Program-made: the position numbers and the translations under genes
Source: a virus
DNA: 21,449 nt
Virus record (IMG/VR): IMGVR_UViG_3300032268_000691
Location: 1 to 21,449 of that record
Strand: one strand, 5' to 3'
Notes under the pieces: model-generated
Told to the model about the DNA's origin: nothing
Seen by the model: only the letters and a program-made list of their open reading frames with translations
Databases searched by the model: none
Shown: one piece after another, positions 6,413 to 12,810 of the stretch
How the letters are laid out: each line of letters opens with the position of its first letter
How positions within the stretch are numbered: the stretch's first letter is position 1

Positions 6413-8374
6413 ATGAAAAAGAATATTTTTGAAAAAAGAGTGAATATTTTGCCTTATGAATATCCATCCTTATTGGCTTATAAGGATGCGATAAGGCACT
6501 CGTACTGGATACATTCGGAGTTTAACTTTACAACTGATATTGATGATTATAAGACAAAAATATCAAATGAAGAGAGGGAAGTTATTAAGAGGTCAATGTT
6601 GGCTATTGCTCAAATCGAGGTTAATGTGAAAACATTCTGGGCTGACCTTTATAAAAGAATGCCCATAACTGAAATTGGTGACGTTGGTATGACATTTGCA
6701 GAATGCCATGGTGAGGGAACTGAAATACTAACACCAAAAGGCTGGGTTAACTTTAAAGATATTGATATTAACACAGAAGTTATTCAATATGATTTAGAAA
6801 CCAATACAATGACATCTGTTTTACCAAGTAATGTTATCAATGAACCTTACAAGGGAAAAATGCACAGGATTGAGAACCAAACTTATAGTGCATTGCTTAC
6901 CCCCAACCATAACATTTACTACAAAACTAGGAGTGGTAATATTATAAAAAGGGCTATTAAAGATATTAATGCTTTTAGTAGTGATATGAAACTACCTTTT
7001 TCTGGTAAATTTGTTAATGAGGGGGTTGATGAGTTAACAACCATTGAAAGATTGAGAATTGCCATTCAAGCTGATGGATCTGCTAGATTCTGGGATAAAA
7101 ATGGTGAGAAAGTAAGAAGGGGTTCAGATTCAAATACTAATACATATGAAATTGGGGTTAAAAAAGAAAGGAAAAAAAATAGGCTTAAAAACCTTATTTT
7201 AGAGTCTGGATTAACTTATAGAGAGTATAATACATCAAGACCTGAATATGTTAAATATGAGATAGACTTTCCTATTGATTATGATCTTAAACAATTTGAT
7301 TGGGTTGATTTATCTGATAAGTCTGAAAAGTGGTGTAATTCCTTTATTGAAGAATTGATTGAATGGGATGGGACTAGATTAGAAGGTAAGGGTAATGCCA
7401 AGAATTGTCTTATTAGATATTCAACCACTAATAAATCATGTGCTGATAAGGTTCAGGCAATAGGATTTCTAGCAGGATATAGGGCTAATATGGGGACTTC
7501 AGTAGATAATAGGAAAGATTCTTATAAAGATGTTTATGCTATTAATTTTGTAAATGTAGAACCTTATTCCTCAATAACATACAGACCAACTATTGAGGAT
7601 TATGATGGTAATATTTATTGTGTCACAGTTCCAACTGGATGTATTGTAACTAGATATAATGATAAAGTTTTAATTTCAGGAAATTCGGAAGTAAGACATA
7701 AAGATGCTTATGCGCAATTATTAAGAATTCTTGGGTTGGAAAATGAGTTTCAGACAGTTATTGAAATTCCTGCCATAAAGAATAGAATTAGTTATCTATC
7801 AAAATATTTGGATGGGACAAGGAGCAAAGAGAATAAAATGTACACAAAGTCTGTATTATTATTTTCATTGTTTATTGAACATGTGAGTTTATTTAGCCAG
7901 TTCTTGATTATGATGTCCTTTAATAAGGAGAAAAATCTATTCAAGGGTATTTCAAATGTGGTTGAAGCCACATCAAAGGAAGAAGAAATTCATGGTAATT
8001 TTGGATCAGAACTTATTAATATTATTAAGGAAGAAAATCCAGAATGGTTTGATGATGAATTTGAGCAACTGATTGTTTCTGCTTGCCATAAAGCATATGC
8101 TGCTGAATGTGGAATACTAGATTGGATATTTGAGCATGGTGAATTAAGTTTCTTATCAAAAGATACAATTAAACATTTCATTCAAAATAGATTTAACAAT
8201 TCATTAAATAGAATTGGAATGAAGCCAGTATTTGAGGTTGATTTTACAGAGATTGAGAAGACGTTATGGTTTGATGTGGAGATTTTATCAACAAAGGAGG
8301 GGGATTTTTTCTATAAAAAATCGGTGGATTACAATAAAAAGAGCAAGAGCATAACAGAAGATGATTTATTTTAA
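6413..8374 (+). CDS. nrdB: Ribonucleotide reductase class I beta subunit, intein-containing
   Basis: The 653-residue precursor makes the radical-generating R2 subunit after splicing out a 327-residue intein (residues 98-424), leaving a 326-residue mature protein, normal for NrdB. Before the intein: metal ligand E69 in AQIEVNV. After it: S425-E426-V-R-H429-K-D-A-Y433, giving the E-x-x-H ligand pair and the tyrosine four residues after the His, the position of the radical Tyr (E. coli Y122). The second ligand set is in FIEHVSLF and KEEEIHG. No ATP-cone precedes the core. It starts at an ATG after AATAGAAAA, and nrdA follows 12 bases after its TAA. With NrdA it supplies deoxynucleotides for phage replication. 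Confidence 0.93.
   Translation: MKKNIFEKRVNILPYEYPSLLAYKDAIRHSYWIHSEFNFTTDIDDYKTKISNEEREVIKRSMLAIAQIEVNVKTFWADLYKRMPITEIGDVGMTFAECHGEGTEILTPKGWVNFKDIDINTEVIQYDLETNTMTSVLPSNVINEPYKGKMHRIENQTYSALLTPNHNIYYKTRSGNIIKRAIKDINAFSSDMKLPFSGKFVNEGVDELTTIERLRIAIQADGSARFWDKNGEKVRRGSDSNTNTYEIGVKKERKKNRLKNLILESGLTYREYNTSRPEYVKYEIDFPIDYDLKQFDWVDLSDKSEKWCNSFIEELIEWDGTRLEGKGNAKNCLIRYSTTNKSCADKVQAIGFLAGYRANMGTSVDNRKDSYKDVYAINFVNVEPYSSITYRPTIEDYDGNIYCVTVPTGCIVTRYNDKVLISGNSEVRHKDAYAQLLRILGLENEFQTVIEIPAIKNRISYLSKYLDGTRSKENKMYTKSVLLFSLFIEHVSLFSQFLIMMSFNKEKNLFKGISNVVEATSKEEEIHGNFGSELINIIKEENPEWFDDEFEQLIVSACHKAYAAECGILDWIFEHGELSFLSKDTIKHFIQNRFNNSLNRIGMKPVFEVDFTEIEKTLWFDVEILSTKEGDFFYKKSVDYNKKSKSITEDDLF
6704..7684 (+). 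other. Intein with LAGLIDADG-type endonuclease domain in NrdB
   Basis: The intein starts at C98 (C-H-G-E-G-T-E-I-L-T-P, block A) and ends at ...L-I-S-G-N424, with S425 as the +1 nucleophile. Block B is T163-P-N-H166 (TxxH). The C-terminal splicing block is YCVTVPTG followed by the V-L-I-S-G-N end. The usual penultimate His is replaced by Gly. A homing endonuclease domain lies between: LRIAIQADG (residues 214-222, D221) and IEELIEWDG (312-320, D319) look like the two LAGLIDADG helices with both acidic residues kept. The insertion lies one residue before the E-x-x-H iron-ligand motif, a highly conserved and hard-to-lose target. Confidence 0.9.
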
Positions 8375-8386
8375 AAAACAAATATA

Positions 8387-10012
8387 ATGAATAAAGAAAA
8401 ATATTATTGGTTAAATGATGAGAGTAGGCTTTTCTTATCAAGGGGGTATATAAATGAAACCCCCGAGCAAAGGATTAAAGATATTGCAAATAAAGCAGAG
8501 GGGTATTTAAAAATTGATGGTTTTGCTGTTAAGTTTGAGGAATATATGGCAAAAGGTTTTTACAGCCTTTCTACACCTGTATGGATTAATTTTGGTAAAG
8601 AAAAGGGATTGCCCATATCCTGCTATGGATCCAATATTGATGACACATTAGATAGCATTTTAAATGCTGGAAGAGAGATTGGTATGATGTCAAAATATGG
8701 TGGTGGAACTAGTGCTTATTTAGGTAATATTAGAGCAAGGGGAACTAAAATATCAACAGGTGGTACAGCAGATGGGCCAGTTCATTATGCAAGGGTGTAT
8801 GACACAGTAGTTGACGTTTGTAAACAATCAGAGGCAAGAAGGGGGGCATGTGCAGTCTGGTTACCAGCTGAACATGAGGATATTATGGAGTTTCTTGATA
8901 TTGGAACAGAAGGTAATCCAATCCAGAATTTACAATATGGTGTTACTGTTACAGATAATTGGATTAATGATATGAAGGGGGGAGACCCAAGCAAGAGAAA
9001 GATATGGGCAAAGATTATTCAAAGGCGTAATGAGTTTGGTTTCCCATATATTATGTTTAAGGATAACTCAAATAACAATTCCCCCTACAAAGAGTTGGGT
9101 ATGGAGATAACTGCTTCAAATTTATGCAGTGAAATTCAATTACCAACAGATTCATTAAACTCATTTGTTTGTTGTTTGGGTTCATTGAATTTACTTCATT
9201 GGGATGAGATAATTGAGACTGATGCAATTGAGGTTTATACAATGTTCTTAAATGCAGTTATGGATGAATTTATATTGAAGTCAGGTAAAATGGCTGGCAT
9301 GAAAAGAGCTAATAGATTTGCATCACAACATAGAGCAATTGGCTTGGGGGTTTTGGGTTATCATTCATTATTTCAATCAAAATTAATTCAATTTGAATCT
9401 TTGATGGCGAAGCAATTAAATCATCAAATATTTAAAACAATTAAAGAAAAATCTGAATTAGCTTCAAAATATTTATATGAAGAGAAGGGGTATGAATGTT
9501 TAAGAGAGGGTTATGCCAACACAACATTAATTGCTATTGCCCCAACCAAGTCAAGTTCTTTTATTTTAGGACAAGTAAGCATGGGTATTGAGCCAATCAA
9601 ATCAAATTATTTTATTAAAGATTTGGCAAAATCAAAAACAATTTATAAGAATCCATTTTTGGAAATTGAATTGGATAAGTATGGTTTAAATACACCAGAA
9701 ACCTGGGAAAGCATTTTAAAGAAAGATGGATCGGTTCAGCATTTGGATTTTCCCACAAAAGAGGTGTTTAAATCATTTATTGAAATATCACCAAAAGAAT
9801 TGATATTACAAGCAGCACAGAGGCAAAAATTTATTGACCAATCACAGTCATTAAATTTGATGATACACCCATCAGTTCCAGCAAAGGATATAAATCAATT
9901 ATATCTATATGCACATGAAGAGGGGGTTAAGACGCTTTACTATCAGTTTAGCCAGAGTTCAGCACAATCATTTGCAAGAAATATTAATGAGTGTGTGAGT
10001 TGTGAATCGTAG
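8387..10012 (+). CDS. nrdA: Ribonucleotide reductase class I alpha subunit, short form
   Basis: The catalytic R1 subunit that reduces ribonucleotides using the radical from NrdB. At 541 residues it is much shorter than E. coli NrdA (761) because it lacks the N-terminal ATP-cone and most of the N-terminal helical domain. Catalytic residues are all visible: C79 (ISCY), N245-L-C247-S-E249, C262 (VCCLGSLNL), the radical-relay pair Y518-Y519 (TLYYQ) and a C-terminal thiol pair C536-V-S-C539. It starts at an ATG after ACAAATATA, 12 bases behind nrdB. It ends in TAG at 10010-10012. If that TAG were read through, only two codons follow (a residue plus Ile) before TGA at 10016-10018. A bidirectional terminator follows. 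Confidence 0.93.
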   Translation: MNKEKYYWLNDESRLFLSRGYINETPEQRIKDIANKAEGYLKIDGFAVKFEEYMAKGFYSLSTPVWINFGKEKGLPISCYGSNIDDTLDSILNAGREIGMMSKYGGGTSAYLGNIRARGTKISTGGTADGPVHYARVYDTVVDVCKQSEARRGACAVWLPAEHEDIMEFLDIGTEGNPIQNLQYGVTVTDNWINDMKGGDPSKRKIWAKIIQRRNEFGFPYIMFKDNSNNNSPYKELGMEITASNLCSEIQLPTDSLNSFVCCLGSLNLLHWDEIIETDAIEVYTMFLNAVMDEFILKSGKMAGMKRANRFASQHRAIGLGVLGYHSLFQSKLIQFESLMAKQLNHQIFKTIKEKSELASKYLYEEKGYECLREGYANTTLIAIAPTKSSSFILGQVSMGIEPIKSNYFIKDLAKSKTIYKNPFLEIELDKYGLNTPETWESILKKDGSVQHLDFPTKEVFKSFIEISPKELILQAAQRQKFIDQSQSLNLMIHPSVPAKDINQLYLYAHEEGVKTLYYQFSQSSAQSFARNINECVSCES

Positions 10013-10033
10013 ATTTGATGCAATTTGTTAAAT

Positions 10034-10074
10034 AAAAAACCCCCAACCTATTAATTTAGAATTGGGGTTTTTTT
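10034..10074. terminator. Bidirectional terminator between convergent genes
   Basis: The A-tract plus CCCCCAA arm (10034-10046) pairs with the TTGGGG plus T-tract arm (10062-10074) around a 15-base A/T-rich loop. The T-tract follows on the + strand and, by symmetry, on the - strand. It sits 15 bases after the nrdA readthrough stop and 3 bases beyond the end of the minus-strand gene, so it can stop transcription from both sides. Confidence 0.9.
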
Positions 10075-10077
10075 ATT

Positions 10078-10338
10078 TTATTTTCCACTCAATGTGTCAT
10101 AAATACGTTCAAGTTTTTTTACATCAGCTTCACTAAATGCAAAATTACTATTATCAAATTTATCTTTCATTGTTGAAAGTTTATCTGTGATTTTTTTAAT
10201 CATAGATAGTGCTTTTTTGCCAGTTTTTGCTTTACCTTCTTTATGGTAGTCCATAAAGTGACCTTCACTTCCTTTATCTTCAACAATTCTTTTAACTAGT
10301 TTATTTAAACCAGCTTCTGTTAATCTTACTGTTCTCAT
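10078..10338 (-). CDS. Small basic protein with N-terminal RLTEAGLNKLVKRIVE-type motif (86 aa)
   Basis: The only minus-strand gene I accept. The start is the ATG at 10336-10338; a TTG eight codons upstream is possible but unlikely. The N-terminus, R-L-T-E-A-G-L-N-K-L-V-K-R-I-V-E, is an amphipathic basic helix with two (L/I)-x-E tripeptides (residues 6-8 and 18-20). As far as I recall, similar leaders head many small proteins of large marine and environmental myoviruses. The rest is Lys-rich and helical (MIKKITDKLSTMKDKF, DVKKLERIYDTLSG), with no cysteine and no membrane segment. It sits between convergent nrdA and divergent gp25, with its own candidate late promoter and a shared terminator, like a self-contained cassette. 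Function unknown; a packaged internal or head-associated protein is one possibility. Confidence 0.75.
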   Translation of the reverse strand: MRTVRLTEAGLNKLVKRIVEDKGSEGHFMDYHKEGKAKTGKKALSMIKKITDKLSTMKDKFDNSNFAFSEADVKKLERIYDTLSGK

Positions 10339-10349
10339 AATTTTTTTTA

Positions 10350-10357
10350 TATAAATA
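10350..10357 (+). promoter_or_regulatory. Candidate late promoter for the gp25-gp6 operon
   Basis: An exact TATAAATA octamer, the T4 late-promoter consensus, in the intergenic region 65 bases before the gp25 ATG and in the right orientation. In T4 this box is read by the gp55 sigma factor. Its presence before structural genes but not before the replication operon supports the call. Chance occurrence in AT-rich DNA remains possible. Confidence 0.45.
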
Positions 10358-10398
10358 TACAATAAATTAAAATAGTTTACAAATTTGTGAAAAAGATA

Positions 10399-10406
10399 TA
10401 TTTATA
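10399..10406 (-). promoter_or_regulatory. Candidate late promoter for the minus-strand gene
   Basis: TATTTATA on the + strand reads TATAAATA on the minus strand, 61 bases before the small gene's ATG. Together with the plus-strand box at 10350-10357, the two promoters face each other, so their transcripts would overlap at the 5' ends. The same bases also form the + strand ATATTTAT box 17 bases before gp25, so the assignment is ambiguous. Confidence 0.4.
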
Positions 10407-10421
10407 TTTAAATGAGTTATA

Positions 10422-10898
10422 ATGGCTGAAGGTTTTACATATGGTGTTGATTTCCCCTTTGATACATCACTTAGGGGTGATGCCTTAAAGATGACAGAAA
10501 CAGCTTCAGATGAGATTAGAGCATCTTTATTGCATTTGTTATTAACAAGAAAAGGTAGCAGATATTATTTACCAGATTTTGGGACAAGATTATATGAATT
10601 TCTATTTGAACCATTGGATGTTGTTTCATTTGATGTGATTGAAAATGATATTAGGGATTCTGTTGCAAAGTATATACCAAATTTGGTTATCAACAAGATA
10701 ATCATTGAGCCTTTGGATCAGAATGAGGAGGTTCAAGGAAACAGATTGAGTGTGGATGATGTGGGGTTATCATCAAGGGATAAGGTTTATCGTTCGCCTG
10801 GTAATGGCACATATCAAAATACAGCAAAAATAAAAATAGAATACACTACAAATAACAATAGTTTTTCAGGTAGTGAATTTGTCGTAATAAATATATAA
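10422..10898 (+). CDS. Baseplate wedge protein, T4 gp25-like
   Basis: A 158-residue member of the gp25/GPW family, which starts sheath assembly from the inner baseplate. The family core is clear: an N-terminal VDFPFDTS segment, the helix KMTETASDEIRASLLHLLLT (residues 23-42), RKGSRYYL and P51-D-F-G-T55, followed by LYEFLFEPLD. The C-terminal third (PLDQNEEVQ to INI) includes a polar insertion before the last strand and makes it slightly longer than T4 gp25 (132). It is the first gene of the tail operon, and the gp6-like gene starts 2 bases after its stop, the same adjacency seen in many contractile tail systems. Confidence 0.88.
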   Translation: MAEGFTYGVDFPFDTSLRGDALKMTETASDEIRASLLHLLLTRKGSRYYLPDFGTRLYEFLFEPLDVVSFDVIENDIRDSVAKYIPNLVINKIIIEPLDQNEEVQGNRLSVDDVGLSSRDKVYRSPGNGTYQNTAKIKIEYTTNNNSFSGSEFVVINI

Positions 10899-10899
10899 T

Positions 10900-12732
10900 A
10901 TGTCAGATAGAAAAATATCATATGGTGTTAGGGATTTTCAAAGTATAAGAACAGAATTATTAAATTATGTTAAGGCTTATTATCCTGATTTAATAAATGA
11001 TTTTAATGATGCTTCAATATTTTCTGTATTTCTTGATTTGAATGCTGCGGTGGCAGATAATTTGCATTACCATATTGATAGAAGTTTGCAAGAAACTGTT
11101 TTACAATATGCACAACAAAAGTCATCAATATATAATATTGCAAGGACATATGGGTTAAAAATACCTGGACAACGACCATCTTTAACTTTATGTGATTTTT
11201 CAATAACTGTTCCAGTATTTGGTGATAAAGCTGATGCAACATACGCTGGTGTTCTTGAAAGGGGTGCGCAAGTTTTGGGTAATGGAATTATTTTTGAAAC
11301 AATAAATGACATTGACTTTTCATCTGATTATGATGGGCAAGGAATACCAAATAGAACGGTTATACCAAATAAATTAAATAATATTATTATTAATTATACA
11401 TTAACAAAACGTGAGCCAGTTATCAATGGTGTTACAAAAGTATTTAAAAGAGTTATAACCTCATCTGATGTTAGACCATTTTTTGAATTATTTTTACCAG
11501 ATAAGAATGTTTTGGGTATAACAAGTGTATTGCTTAAAGATGGCCAAATAAATACAATACCCCCATATTCTGACTTTATAAGTGATACCAATAAATGGTA
11601 CGAGGTTGATTCTTTGGCAGAGGATAGGGTTTTCATCATTGACCCATCAAAAGATACGGGAAATGCTAGTATAAAGGTTGGTAAATATATTCAGACAGAT
11701 AATAGATTTGTGAGCGAATTTACCCCAGAGGGATTTAAAAAAATAACATTTGGTAATGGGGTTAATACAGCATTGGAACAATTAAACCAATTTACTACAA
11801 CAGGTCAATTACCGACATTGCAAAATTATTTGAATAACTTTTCATTGGGTCGAACATTAAAACCTAATAGCACCTTATTTGTTCAATATAGAGTTGGGGG
11901 TGGTTTGAATACAAATTTAGGACCAAATACTATTAATCAAATTGGAGTTAATTCTTTTAGAATAAATGCTGGAAATCCAGCACAAGAATCTTCTGTTATT
12001 AATTCATTAAGGGTTAATAATTTATTTCCCGCCATTGGTGGCGCTGGATTACCTACAACAGAAGAGGTTAGAAATTTTGTATCTTTTAATTTTGCTGCAC
12101 AAAAAAGAGCGGTAACAATTAATGATTATGAGGCAATTATTAGAAATATGCCTTCCCAATTTGGATCGCCAGCAAAGGTTGCAGTTCAAGAGGTGGATAA
12201 TAAGATACAGATTCTTGTATTATCTTATGATTCAAAGGGAAAATTAATTTCAGATAATTCAAAATTTTTAACGGATAATATTGCAAATTATTTATCAAAT
12301 TATAGAATGATAAATGATTATATTGTTGTATCATCAGCAAAAGTGATTGATGTTAGTGTTGAGGCGTCAATTACAATTTCCCCAGGTTTCACATCAAAAG
12401 ATATTATAAATAATGTAATTTCAACAATTAATGGGTATTTTATCCCACAAAGCATTCAGTTGGGTAATGACATTAACGTATCTGAAATAAAGAGTAGTAT
12501 TCAAAAATTAAATGGGGTAATTTCAATATCTGATTTGGTTTTCACCAATCAAGTTGGTGGAAATTATTCTGGGGGTGAAACATCTATGCCTTATTCAAAT
12601 ACATCGAGTAGAACTATTGCTGCTATTGATGAAACTATTTTTGCTGAACCAAATGAAATATATCACATAAGATATCCAGAAAAAGACATTAGAGTTAAAG
12701 TGAAAACAAATAATGGTTTAACAATCGGTTAA
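10900..12732 (+). CDS. Baseplate wedge protein, T4 gp6 / baseplate J-like
   Basis: A 610-residue protein comparable to T4 gp6 (660), which forms the continuous inner ring of the baseplate by linking wedges. The N-terminal region has the conserved pattern of gp6 homologues: YGVRDFQSIRTELLNYVKAY, an NDASIFSVFLDLNAAVADNL helix, and HIDRSLQETVLQYAQ leading to ARTYGLKIPGQRPS. The middle is beta-rich with Gly/Asn turns. The C-terminal part (from about residue 390) has EEVRNFVSFNFAAQKRAVT and an NDYEAIIRNMP segment, hallmarks of the J/gp6 family. It follows gp25 directly and has the same ATAATATG start context. It ends 78 bases before the 1641-residue gene. Confidence 0.88.
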   Translation: MSDRKISYGVRDFQSIRTELLNYVKAYYPDLINDFNDASIFSVFLDLNAAVADNLHYHIDRSLQETVLQYAQQKSSIYNIARTYGLKIPGQRPSLTLCDFSITVPVFGDKADATYAGVLERGAQVLGNGIIFETINDIDFSSDYDGQGIPNRTVIPNKLNNIIINYTLTKREPVINGVTKVFKRVITSSDVRPFFELFLPDKNVLGITSVLLKDGQINTIPPYSDFISDTNKWYEVDSLAEDRVFIIDPSKDTGNASIKVGKYIQTDNRFVSEFTPEGFKKITFGNGVNTALEQLNQFTTTGQLPTLQNYLNNFSLGRTLKPNSTLFVQYRVGGGLNTNLGPNTINQIGVNSFRINAGNPAQESSVINSLRVNNLFPAIGGAGLPTTEEVRNFVSFNFAAQKRAVTINDYEAIIRNMPSQFGSPAKVAVQEVDNKIQILVLSYDSKGKLISDNSKFLTDNIANYLSNYRMINDYIVVSSAKVIDVSVEASITISPGFTSKDIINNVISTINGYFIPQSIQLGNDINVSEIKSSIQKLNGVISISDLVFTNQVGGNYSGGETSMPYSNTSSRTIAAIDETIFAEPNEIYHIRYPEKDIRVKVKTNNGLTIG

Positions 12733-12765
12733 TTTATTTATTTTACCGCAATATTCTTTATAAGT

Positions 12766-12773
12766 TATAAATA
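12766..12773 (+). promoter_or_regulatory. Candidate late promoter before the giant baseplate gene
   Basis: An exact TATAAATA, 38 bases before the ATG at 12811, in a 78-base gap holding no gene. It would let the downstream tail genes be expressed separately from gp25-gp6. An ATATTTAT box (12786-12793) lies between it and the start. Confidence 0.42.
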
Positions 12774-12810
12774 ATGTATACTAAAATATTTATAATCAAT
12801 AAAGAATATA

